DNA from: Naumovozyma dairenensis CBS 421
Taxonomy: Eukaryota; Ascomycota; Saccharomycetes; Saccharomycetales; Saccharomycetaceae
Reading direction: 5' to 3'
DNA length: 64,000 nucleotides
Assembly: GCF_000227115.2 (NCBI RefSeq)
Contig: NC_016483.1
Span: 682,001 to 746,000 of the forward strand
Notes under the pieces: generated by a model
What the model was told of the DNA's origin: nothing
Databases searched by the model: none
What the model saw: only the letters and a program-made list of their open reading frames with translations
Translations under genes and position numbers: made by a program
Part shown: positions 45,001 to 53,468 of the stretch, in pieces
Numbering within the stretch: position 1 is the stretch's first letter
How the letters are laid out: every line of letters starts with the position of its first letter

Positions 45001-45341
45001 ACTTTCCCAAACAAAGAGGCCAATCTAATCTGGTCATTAATCAATTGATCAGATAAATCATTGACATGATTCTTCAAAAAAATCTCATTCTTCTCAAAAT
45101 GAATCAATTTCAATTCCATTTGTGATATCAATTTCTTGTAGTTCGTCTCTAGAGTCTCCCAATGATGCATATATTTTTTCAATTTTTTCTTACTAGATTT
45201 GGAACGTTTTTTGCTGATTGTGATGCCATTTTCTTCTGCTCCTACTCCAGCAGCACCGCCACCACTTTTGCTATCATCATCACTGCTATCATAGTAGAGA
45301 TCTTCATTTCTTTTCCTTTTCGTTGCTTTTTTGCTGTCCAT
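42039..45341 (-). CDS. Large coiled-coil, Gln-rich protein of unknown identity
   Basis: I do not recognise this 1100-residue protein. Residues 1-60 carry an acidic patch and a strong basic cluster (KKRSKSSKKKLKK) that could be a nuclear signal. Heptad-rich helices occupy about residues 60-135 and 225-390, followed by a Gln run (about 390-412) and a Gln-rich segment to about 560, then another helical stretch (about 590-720) and a Ser/Asn/Thr-rich C-terminal third. The sequence NPSIIMTP occurs twice near the end (coding about 42312 and 42108 on the + strand), each a minimal S/T-P site. Its strand and position next to GGC1 match ASF2 (YDL197C), the ohnologue of SIR4, but I see no similarity to the Sir4 C-terminal domain as I remember it. 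Structural, chromatin or spindle-pole roles are open. Confidence 0.85.
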   Translation of the reverse strand: MDSKKATKRKRNEDLYYDSSDDDSKSGGGAAGVGAEENGITISKKRSKSSKKKLKKYMHHWETLETNYKKLISQMELKLIHFEKNEIFLKNHVNDLSDQLINDQIRLASLFGKVKQLKDQNFDLVTLQDFLFNDISNENRKVRNLQLLHEASITSDDDENDDENDNQMHQTMVKEVGNAESIDLTNEVFSPEAESQNATDVTDVTESEEESVDETSAKEHRRITAAEDKKLILSLRTRIAELESKPEETDINIKNKLLELKQELLDKLRDSEFQQESLQSTLDEVNKYDVVKNLTIMEENPLMKRVRNKLTLLNEELREIRLARQTDLDNFKLLINKEKKTSHDLTKQLDDSEKYLKKCQDYVAKCNVILGQYKTTIKEQQQKLDAMKQQQSQQQQQQQQQQQQQQQQQLLEQNQLVQLQEPEKIQTPAKQGIEILQGNNQFLPQPGNNQQLPQTQVPHVDIQSIQSNKGLSLQKVNELQEQQRPQTNQVQTLPTSISSNQTQSGQHVIPTFQQTQQTQLTNRQLPQHTDWIHNNTPPVQQPQQLHGDQTLESQGIKQSNLPYSGQILLSNDPITINTAHYSKEELGETLYQVINGYRTAIQTNQAQVYQIDALKKELEMTRYGWTISQDTINKQREEIMDLKQRTLEPNNDEIKKQVELLKKKITHDNKKFKENYKHLLVKQSLETMRKIESFIKSKLISNIEKKFQVFEATSNNRNQQKYRKALTFLKYNIEHIHVVQLPNIPSHSIPVITNANIASSRSLSEPHSAQAHPQNLTNSTLPPDVSKNTDLNGSELIGQPQDNDAVITIPTEVLAKWTQKVSPNKNNVDPATPYNKDTIDGHSSQDSRLKGISGSGNKSNLTNGASFSLHTQQNNNKLSTTFKDRDTFNLYNNNLSNHQNPFQQVIKKSSQSSGRLQRLHEFKPPKQNKNTTKARFIPLTGEKFRNISLDNTSKKDTSKDSTLPGNKPTRTTSLSLSEILNEDENKSRNNGQQRPNEDMEEIVRHNPSIIMTPEPIKEDQGVEPTAKSTESKSTENTGSSSKDTPSTVKGQALEENNQQTKTDKNTSTERMIKLNPSIIMTPVPHQKESTPGSNDKEHSL

Positions 45342-45871
45342 CGTTCTTCAAATGAGGGACTAAAGGAGATCAGGGCTATGAAAAGAAAGTTTTACCCTCA
45401 AATCACTTGTTAATGTTGTAAGGTGATGTGAGAGAATTAATGATTATTAGAATGTTTTGTTTTGATTGTTTTGAAAGAAGGAATTGAGGTTATAAAAATT
45501 GGCGTCCTTCTTTTGTTATTTTTTCGCGGATCGTCTTTGTAAACGTTTTTATCATCAGCTCTGTTGAATAGGAAGTACGTACAATAATTCGAACAAAAAG
45601 AGTGATGTGGATGATGTGTTAGACGATATATCTATAGCACGTACGTATGTGGACTGCTAAAGAATATATATATATATGTAGAGCACGGGGGAGTTTTATA
45701 AATAAGATCTGGGGCCGAATTAGTCTTTAAGGCAATTGGCAAACTTCGAGTTAGATATATCTGTGTATGCATATAAGGTAATAATTAAAATACGACAGTT
45801 AATGCTTTTAATGCGGTAAATAGTATAAATATATAAGATATTGGGAAAATGCATGCAAGAAAAAAAAGGGA
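45342..45871. other. Intergenic region upstream of the coiled-coil gene
   Basis: 530 bp. I looked here for pol remnants and for a 3' LTR of a Ty-like element, because of the adjacent Gag-like gene, and saw neither. Confidence 0.5.
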
Positions 45872-47833
45872 TCATATATAATACTCAGTTGATGGGGAAG
45901 TTTCACTTTTAGGAGACGTGTTTACATTATTATTATTGTTGTTGTTATTTCCCTCGTATGAAGTTGTTTGTCTATTTACATTTTTCAAGTTCATATCGGA
46001 ATTATGCACTGGTGTACTTGGAATACTATGAGAATAAGCATTCGTGTTTATCAATGAATTGGAACGTTTGGTTGGTGAATCGCCAATTGATCTAGTAATA
46101 GAATTATGATTTGGGTCTCGTATTTTGTTTTGAATTTGATTAGTATAACTTATCAAATCAATTCTTTGAATGACTTTATCTAATGGAGTCCCCACATTCC
46201 TATATTGTCTTGACCACTCACGATATTTTCCTTGATAATATTCTTCAAATGAATTTAGTAATTCCCTTTTGATGATTTCGTTTGGGATTGGTGGCTTTCT
46301 TTCAAATTGATTAAATGCATTAATTTTATTAATCCATGTTCTAATATGGGTTTCTCTTGTCCAAGAATTCAATTTAAAGTCATGCAATATAGTCTGTAAA
46401 ACTATGGGAACGTTAATTTTAACGAATGTCTTTTTAACGAGTTCCCAATTGACATATGCTGGTAATGACATGTCCACTATGTCGGGGAAAAGACTCTTCA
46501 AGATAATTGTTAAGAATATATTTTCAGCTTCATATAATGGAATATTTTTCATTGTCTTTTTCATTGAATTATTGAATGATTTTAAAGTTAATAATTGATT
46601 TAATTTCAATTCTTCAAAACTATTTTCAAAATCAGCAGCAAACATGATAAAACTTGTTGCTCTATTTGGAGATATATCTTTCAATTGATCAATCCAAATT
46701 TGCGTTTGATCGATCCAAAAGTTTGTCATATCGAGAAGATATTTTTCCATATCAAAAGTTGATATGTAATCTAGATTCTCCATATTTGTAATTGTTAATG
46801 TTGTTAATTTAGACCAATAAATATTGGCATTACAATCTGCTGATGGGGCTGGCCATTTATTATTATCAATTAACCATAATTTTTCTTGATAAATAATTTG
46901 TTTATCATTACCAATCACGGCTTTAGATGCGTTTGGTTTTGCTTTTGTATCTGTATCTGTATCTGTATCTGTATTTGTACTTGTAGTTGCAGTTGTAGTT
47001 ACAGCCGTGGATGTATGTACTGAGGGAGCGGTTCCATTTATTTTATTACTGTCATTATTGTTATTAGTAATATTATTATTCTTAGTGTTCGTGTCAGTAT
47101 TATGAGTTGAAGCTGTACTAATGTTGGTTGATGGTGTTTCGATGGTTTGTTGATGTTTATTTGTTTCTTGTTTCTTAGTTGTAGTTTGAGTAGGAGTTGA
47201 AGTTGTAGTTGTAGTTGTAGTTTTAGCAGCAGCTGTGGTTGTAGTTTCCATAACTGCTGAGGTGTTGACTCTAGTAGTGTTTGTACTTACTATAGGTTCG
47301 TGCTGCTGTATAGCTTCCTGCTGCCGCGGTATTGGTTGTGGTTGTTCAGGTATTTGTTCATTGGGCTGTTGCTTTTGTAATTCAGATTCCTTTGTAATAT
47401 CTTTCGTTATAGTTGGCTCCTGTATTGATGGTTCCTTTTGAGGAGTATTGTCTGCATTAATTTTTGTTGTAGTTTTAGGTTCTGGTGCAGCATTAGTCTC
47501 CAGTACTTGCTGTTGCACGGGTTTTTCCTTCTGTATTTCTTGCTGTACTTCCTGCTGTATTTCTTGTTCATGCTCCTGTTCCGGTTCCTGTTCTTGTTCA
47601 GTGTCATTAGTTGCATCTTGGAACATTGTTAATAATTCAGTGAGACTTATTGCATAATTTTGCCAATTTGGAAACACTTTTGTCAAAATATAAAGATCTT
47701 CTCTTTTGAAAAATAAAGTGACTGGATTTTCAATTTCTTGATCTTCATCACTCATTGGATTAATTGGTCTAATTGACCTCAGTTGGTCTAGTGTATTAGC
47801 ATCCAATTTTGTGGTAGCATCAGTTTGTGACAT
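45872..47833 (-). CDS. Stand-alone Gag-like protein, candidate domesticated Ty1/copia capsid gene
   Basis: 653 residues, intact ATG-to-stop frame. Residues 1-75 form a short ordered segment (LFFKREDLYILTKVFPNWQNY). Residues about 80-305 are Gln/Glu- then Thr/Asn-rich and disordered. Residues about 330-570 are a mostly helical, Trp-rich region whose order of elements recalls Ty1 Gag capsid: a W-rich entry (FWIDQTQIWIDQLKDI), a helix pair ending in LFPDIVDMSLPAYV, a middle helix (WELVKKTFVKINVPIVLQTI), then THIRTWINKINAFNQFERKPPIPNEI-like helices with LLNSFEEYYQGKYREW, and LDKVIQRIDLIS at the exit. A basic then Asn-rich tail follows. No CCHC knuckle, protease, integrase or reverse transcriptase is present, and no flanking LTR is visible. 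The Gag relationship is my reading from recalled family architecture, not a search result; it could instead be an unrelated fast-evolving protein. Confidence 0.6.
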   Translation of the reverse strand: MSQTDATTKLDANTLDQLRSIRPINPMSDEDQEIENPVTLFFKREDLYILTKVFPNWQNYAISLTELLTMFQDATNDTEQEQEPEQEHEQEIQQEVQQEIQKEKPVQQQVLETNAAPEPKTTTKINADNTPQKEPSIQEPTITKDITKESELQKQQPNEQIPEQPQPIPRQQEAIQQHEPIVSTNTTRVNTSAVMETTTTAAAKTTTTTTTSTPTQTTTKKQETNKHQQTIETPSTNISTASTHNTDTNTKNNNITNNNNDSNKINGTAPSVHTSTAVTTTATTSTNTDTDTDTDTKAKPNASKAVIGNDKQIIYQEKLWLIDNNKWPAPSADCNANIYWSKLTTLTITNMENLDYISTFDMEKYLLDMTNFWIDQTQIWIDQLKDISPNRATSFIMFAADFENSFEELKLNQLLTLKSFNNSMKKTMKNIPLYEAENIFLTIILKSLFPDIVDMSLPAYVNWELVKKTFVKINVPIVLQTILHDFKLNSWTRETHIRTWINKINAFNQFERKPPIPNEIIKRELLNSFEEYYQGKYREWSRQYRNVGTPLDKVIQRIDLISYTNQIQNKIRDPNHNSITRSIGDSPTKRSNSLINTNAYSHSIPSTPVHNSDMNLKNVNRQTTSYEGNNNNNNNNVNTSPKSETSPSTEYYI

Positions 47834-48167
47834 GGTGCTGGTGGTGATGATGCTTCCTTGCCTTTGCTTCTCGGTTACTCTAATCTAGTTTTTAGATAAA
47901 AAAAATACTACAAGTGCACGGCCTTAGTGAGATATATTATTGACAGGGAATGATATAATACAGGTGATCCACAAATAGATATCTTCTTCTATTGCTGTAC
48001 TCCGAGCTTGTTTTCTGTCTGTCTGTCTGTCTGTCCATATTTACCGTCTGGTCGGTATTGCATATGAATTTACTTACATAATCTACTACCATATATCATT
48101 TATTCTATTCAAAACTAGACGTCCCAGTGAAATGTTTCAAAAAATGGCTTTTCACGGCTACCCGGTC

Positions 48168-48327
48168 GTAGGGTTGAGTTTTGACCAATTCCTCCAGAAC
48201 GTTAGGGCACTGGCATCAAACCCTACACCACTACCATGGTGTTTTGCCTTTATATATAACCCTAAAATAAACTCTGTACACCCGCACCCCACACTGATCA
48301 AGAAAGGGCGAAGAGTGTTGTTGCGGG
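48168..48327. other. Inverted-repeat-rich block upstream of MSC3
   Basis: A perfect 8-bp pair GTAGGGTT (48168-48175)/AACCCTAC (48219-48226) is overlapped by a hairpin ACACCA/TGGTGT (48225-48230, 48237-48242). Further on, CCCGCA (48281-48286) pairs with TGCGGG (48322-48327), continued inward by ACACT/AGTGT. These are directly visible; function is unknown. Possibilities are a structured leader, a small RNA or a decayed element. Confidence 0.4.
48278..48290 (+). promoter_or_regulatory. Rap1-like binding site
   Basis: ACACCCGCACCCC resembles the yeast Rap1 consensus ACACCCRYACAYM (one strong deviation near the end). It lies about 450 bp upstream of MSC3. Confidence 0.4.
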
Positions 48328-48473
48328 GGTAAGGGGGACCCTCAGTGCACCACACCTTGCCGACCCAAATCAAAACTACCCGCCCGGCCCCACACGAGTA
48401 CATTCGCGCCAACAACAGCGCAAATCAGACCTCTCAGTCAGTCAATCGAACTATCTTTAGTTACCGATCTATC

Positions 48474-48509
48474 AACACTAACAACACTAACAACACTAAC
48501 AACACTAAC
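48474..48509. repeat. 9-bp tandem repeat, four copies
   Basis: Four perfect copies of AACACTAAC in the MSC3 upstream region. Confidence 0.95.
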
Positions 48510-48600
48510 AATAATAACAACTCTATATATGTTTATCCGCCGGTGCTTCATATATATAGTCAATAGTCCTGTATATATAAGGGGCCAATTCAATATATTA

Positions 48601-48630
48601 TACTATACTATACTATACTATACTATACTA
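48601..48630. repeat. TACTA pentanucleotide repeat, six copies
   Basis: Six perfect copies of TACTA about 110-140 bp before the MSC3 start. Confidence 0.95.
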
Positions 48631-48737
48631 TATTACACCACTATACCTACCTACCAACCTCTGTTTCAACATCTCTTATAGCCATATCCTTCTCAATCAA
48701 CCAAGACAATTTCCGCCGATAAACTCCTCCCTTTACA

Positions 48738-50559
48738 ATGGTATTCGGTCTCACAAGAAAGGAAAATAGAGTACCAGATCTATCTAGGTATGACTATTAT
48801 TATCAAAATAAACAAGATTATAACAAAAGCTCACAATTATCTGCAGACGCTGCCTATGCGGCAAGTTCAGCACAATCATCTCCTCCTCCTCCGATAGCAT
48901 ACACTAATTCAAATCAATTAAGATCCTCAACACCGTCTACCGTTAACCGTCGTTCTCGTAGGAATACTGTCATCAATAATAATAATAATAATAATAGGAA
49001 CAGTAACATTACCAGCCGAAACAATGTAAGGAAAGCTAATTCAATGGTAAATTACTCTTCAAATCCTTTAAGAAAACAACAACAACTACAACAACAGCCG
49101 CAACTTCCACATTCAAATTCAACAAGATCTGTAAGAAATAGTGCAATACCAAACACGAAAAGGATAACGAACGTCAATCCAGTCTCAAAAACACCTCAAA
49201 AAAGACAATCCGTTAGAAAAAACTCTACAACAAGGAAAATATCATCTAATAATAATACTACAACAAACGCTGTAACAAACAGAAACTCTAATAAAACATA
49301 TTCTTTAAAATCACAAATAAGTTTCGACTCTCCAAGGACGAAGAAAAACATTAATACTAATACTGATACTGATACTGATACTGATACTAATACTAATAAT
49401 ATTCCAACAAAAAAAATAATTAACAATAATACCCGTAGAATAAACTCATTAACAACTGCAACAACATCTCAAAAACAACTACAAAATAATCATCAAAGAA
49501 GAACAAACTCATTAACATTATCGAAAAAACAACAAGAAAATAACTCATCATCAAGAACAAATTCAATAACTATAAAGACTACAAAAGTATTAGATCCATC
49601 AGGTAGAACTAAATCAATAACGAAAAAGACAATAAAGAAAATAGACGGTAATGAATATATAATTGAAACTACTACAACTACCACTACTACTACAAAGAAA
49701 AAGAAGAAACCAAATAATAATTATCATTTCGATCATTTTAGTGATAATTTTGTAGATGATTATAATGAAGACCTTATTGAAGAATTGAATAATAATAATT
49801 CAAATCAACTCGATGATGAGGACGATATCGATCAATCATTTCTGGATCCCAGGATTGAAAATATTATCTTAGCTAATGATTCTACTTCTCCTCAGATCCA
49901 AGAAATTCCTGAAGAAGATGAAGATGAAGATATAATAGAATTATCGGAAAATAATAATGATCAGGAATATTATGATGATTATGTCGAAAATGAAGATCAT
50001 GATGATGAAAGTGAAGTTGACTACATTGAGGAAGAAGAAAATCCGGAAGAACAAGTAGAACAAATTGATAACAAAATTGACGAATTCGTTTCAAATAATT
50101 TCACATACGATTATGATAACCCTTATCTGGATGATATTAATGAATCCCCCACCTTAACACCATCCGAAAGTACCAACCCAGCCCAATTTGAATGGAAGAT
50201 TCAAACTCCCTATTCTGAGTTACAAACCCCTAAACGAATTAAAACGTCGGGTTCATTGGTAAAATTAGATGAAACAAGTAGCATGTCTAAATTCGATGAC
50301 GCTTTGGATTATATCCCAACGAAATCTATAACCACAACAAAGGATCAACATCCTACTTCACCAATGGAAAAATTGACATCTCCAAATAGATTCAAAGCAA
50401 CGAAGATTATTTCCACACCAACCAAAATAAGTAATACTACTACTGTCGAAGGTTATAACAATAATAACAAAAATAATAATGTTGATTATCCCTTAAATAA
50501 AAGAAAAAGTAAAGGAATAAATAAGGAGAAAACAACGGTTATAAATACGCCAACAGCAA

Positions 50560-50590
<31 letters not shown>

Positions 50591-52013
50591 ACAAGCCTCG
50601 TTAACTGCACATATGAAAAATAAAACTCCACGTTCAGCTTCCTTTTCTATTCCTAAGGCTCCTTCGAGTCAAAATTCTAATCAAAAGACAAAACAACCTC
50701 TTACAGAAGAAGAAATGTATGCACATGCTTTGAAAGCTGCTGAAAAAATTGTCTACAAAGATAGAATAGCATCTCCTATATCACAACAAAGTGGTAAGGG
50801 GAAAACTAGTAATATGGGTCAAAGAATGACGTTAAGAAGCCCTTCTGACAACAACAATAACACAAATACAAATAATCAAGCTCTAATGGACATTATGAAT
50901 TCTCCTCCTCATCCATCACAACCACCACCTAAAAATAAACTGGCTGCTTTATTTCACAAGACTAAGTCTCATTCCAGAAATTCTTCCATTGATCAACCTA
51001 CTATAGTGACCACACAACCTCCAGTTGTAGTACAATCTCACACATCTCCTCGTACATCAAATAATTCTATGCAAAGAAATATACCATCCGTAAATACGAC
51101 CTCTGAGGAAACTAACAACAAAACAATGAAGAAGAAAAAGAAACCATTATCTGATGAAGAAATGTATGCCCAAGCTTTGAAAATTACAAGAAAAAGATAC
51201 CTTGATTCACATGGAATTGTTGAACCAGACCAAGATAATGGATCCTCCCATGAGGATAATATTTCACACTCAAATAAAACTATTGCAAGAGGAAATGTTC
51301 CAGAACAATCTTCCACGATAACACATGGAATCATTACTGCATCAAGACCAAATGAACCCGAATTTGAAGAAACTACTTCAAGCACAATAATGGAACAACC
51401 TCAACCAATTACTCCACCAACAACATCATCTAACTCAGCAACCCCTCCCACAACTGCAGCGGTGCTTCCTCAATCAACTACTTCAAAGCCATCTACCAAA
51501 AATAAATCAAAATTTCATGATCTCATGGATAAAGTAGTTCAATTCTCCGTAGAAAATAGTGGCTATCAACCACCAAGAGAAGAGAAATTGAAAATGAAAC
51601 AATCAGAAAGACAAAATGAGGAACAACTAATTCATGATCAAGTTATATCATCAATTCAAAATCCCACAATACCAACTCAGAAAGTAAATTCAATTAATAA
51701 TACAATTGGCCCCGCAGATGGACATGAACAGCCCCAACAAGGAGGAATAAATGAGGAAGAACTTGGAAATACAATAATGCCACTTAATGTCCCATTAACA
51801 AACCCTGCCGCTACAGATAGTGTTTCATCTTTCCAAAAGACGAAAAGTGAATCAAAGAGTATGTTTACAATGAATTCAAAAAAATCAAACAAAAAATCAA
51901 ATAATAATGATATCGCAATTGATGATACTACTAAAATTATTAAAGTTAATACTGATGGTAGTAATGGTACTATTAAGAAGAAAAGTGTATTCAAGAAATT
52001 ATTTAATCGACAT
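48738..52013 (+). CDS. MSC3: Cell-periphery protein Msc3
   Basis: Orthologue of S. cerevisiae Msc3 (YLR219W), a peripheral protein named from a meiotic sister-chromatid recombination screen and of unclear function. It has 1091-1092 residues against about 728, inflated by Asn/Thr/Ser low complexity. Conserved blocks are the N-terminal VFGLTRKENRVPDLSRYDYYYQN, the KTTKVLDPSGRTKSITKKT/ETTTTT region (about residues 280-320), and two copies of a short motif, LTEEEMYAHALKAAEK (about 655) and LSDEEMYAQALKITRKRY (about 803). A basic KKKSVFKKLFNRH C-terminus could contact membrane lipids. A polyproline stretch of about nine residues lies near 612. RSA3 and UTP13 downstream match YLR221C-YLR222C; CCC1 is missing between them. 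Confidence 0.93.
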
Positions 52014-52437
52014 TAAGTTTTTTCCGTTTGTTTTTTCCTTTTTTCATTCAACATTTTAGTTACGTTTTTTTAAATACCTGTTCTAATTTTAATATTTTTT
52101 CTCTAATTATTTAATTTAATTTCTTTAATTTTATCTAATATACTTTACTAATAACAACGAATTATATAAATTTTGTAGTTATGGATATAAAGCTGTCTGA
52201 ACAAACGGGACCTTACCCCAAAACTACCAGTACAGATTATATTATATACTTTGTTCCGTCTATAATAATTGTCGCATACAACGTTTATCTAAGTGCAATT
52301 CGAATTTTTCAATGGATTGTATCAGTGCTTTTATTGAGGGATAAATACACTAGTATTTATTATAATAATGAGAAAAGATAATATACAAAGGAAGAAAGAT
52401 GCATTAGAAATATGGCTTTTTTTATTATGTTTTAGTT
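52014..52437. other. Convergent MSC3/RSA3 intergenic region
   Basis: 424 bp where S. cerevisiae has CCC1. A 66-codon frame at 52181-52381 (+) has one hydrophobic stretch, but it shows no similarity I recognise to Ccc1 and I do not call it as a gene. Confidence 0.5.
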
Positions 52438-53079
52438 CTATTTAGACTCAAGAATAGTCTGTAATGTATTCACATCAAACATTCCTGAACCTTCCTTTAA
52501 AACATTTGCCAGAAGAGTCAATGATTTGGTAGTAAAATCAGGAGCAGTCCTCAATTCATTAATATCATCACCATAATTTTCAAATAATAAACCAAGATAT
52601 TGATTCTTCAAATCATTTTCAATCTTTTCTGCATTAGTATTATTACCATTAATTGTAGATTTTCTTTCATTAATCGCATCGGAAAATTTCAATTTTGCAT
52701 CATTAATAGCTTCTTCCACTTTCTGTAAATCAACTTGAGTACCTTCTTGATTTCGTTGACCATTCGATCTCTGAGTTAAATCTGTAGTAGTAAATGGAAT
52801 ATTATTTAATCTATCCTTCGTTTCATCATCTAAAAATTCTGCAGCCTTTTCAGACTTCATTGGGACAGACGATTCATTGTCAGATAATTCAACATCGGAT
52901 ACGATCACATCTTTATTTTCAACATTATCATCATTCGTTATAATTTCTTCATTATCAGAAGATGAGGAAGATGAAGAAGAATCAGAATCAGAGGAAACAT
53001 CAGCAGTTCTTCTCTTCTTTCTTCTTCTTGATTTTTTATTATTGTTCTTTTTTATCACGTTAATATCACCTGCAGACAT
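52438..53079 (-). CDS. RSA3: Ribosome assembly factor Rsa3
   Basis: Nucleolar protein of pre-60S particles. I place the start at the ATG at 53079 (MSAGDINVIKK), giving 213 residues against 220 in S. cerevisiae; a frame beginning 16 residues upstream adds a hydrophobic stretch unlike the family. The N-terminus is a bipartite basic signal (KKSRRRKKRRTADVSSDSD) followed by a Ser/Asp/Glu-rich acidic region; the C-terminal helical part contains LKNQYLGLLFENYGDDINELR and DVNTLQTILESK. A PAC element lies about 110 bp upstream, as expected for a ribosome-biogenesis gene. Position matches YLR221C. Confidence 0.94.
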   Translation of the reverse strand: MSAGDINVIKKNNNKKSRRRKKRRTADVSSDSDSSSSSSSSDNEEIITNDDNVENKDVIVSDVELSDNESSVPMKSEKAAEFLDDETKDRLNNIPFTTTDLTQRSNGQRNQEGTQVDLQKVEEAINDAKLKFSDAINERKSTINGNNTNAEKIENDLKNQYLGLLFENYGDDINELRTAPDFTTKSLTLLANVLKEGSGMFDVNTLQTILESK

Positions 53080-53468
53080 GATTGGGAGAATGGGTATATT
53101 GATGAAGGTTAGTTCTATCTGCTCCACATATATATTGGATACGCTATATATAAATATTTACTAACCTGTTTGTTCTCTTTTTTTTTATCTCATCGCAGAC
53201 TTACAGTTTGAATTTTTTTCCCATTTTTCATTTTTCCTATTTTCCTGCGCTTAACAATAATATTTCAGACAAAAAATTCAAGCAAACAGTAATGCTTTCA
53301 TGAAGTGAAAACACAAATGGATAAGGAGAAAGGTACCACTTAGGTTCGGTAATATACTTGATTACATTTGATTACTTTTCTTTCTATTATACAACGAGTA
53401 TATATGCTTAATTGAAAATTATTTTTTTTGTATATTTTTATGTGCAGTTATATTTTTTTTTTACCCCT
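53080..53468. promoter_or_regulatory. RSA3 promoter region
   Basis: 389 bp between tandem minus-strand genes, holding a PAC element at 53189-53196 and long T runs. Confidence 0.6.
53189..53196 (-). promoter_or_regulatory. PAC element (GCGATGAG) upstream of RSA3
   Basis: CTCATCGC on the + strand is GCGATGAG on the coding strand, the PAC motif bound by Dot6/Tod6 in ribosome-biogenesis promoters, about 110 bp before the RSA3 start. Confidence 0.75.

Larger units (their letters stand above)
47834..48737. promoter_or_regulatory. Divergent intergenic region, Gag-like gene / MSC3
   Basis: 904 bp. It contains a CTGT tandem near 48017-48034, an inverted-repeat-rich GC-richer block (48168-48327), a Rap1-like site (48278-48290), and two tandem repeats near the MSC3 start. 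No protein gene is supported. Confidence 0.55.

Noticed and set aside
42039..45341. Naming the coiled-coil gene SIR4 or ASF2 from position
   Set aside because: I see no sequence support for either family; position alone is not enough next to a non-conserved island.
45342..48170. LTRs of a full Ty element around the Gag-like gene
   Set aside because: No matching direct repeats, TG..CA ends or pol remnants are visible on either side by eye.
52181..52381. Small membrane-protein gene of 66 codons between MSC3 and RSA3
   Set aside because: One hydrophobic stretch in AT-rich DNA arises easily by chance; no similarity or context supports it.
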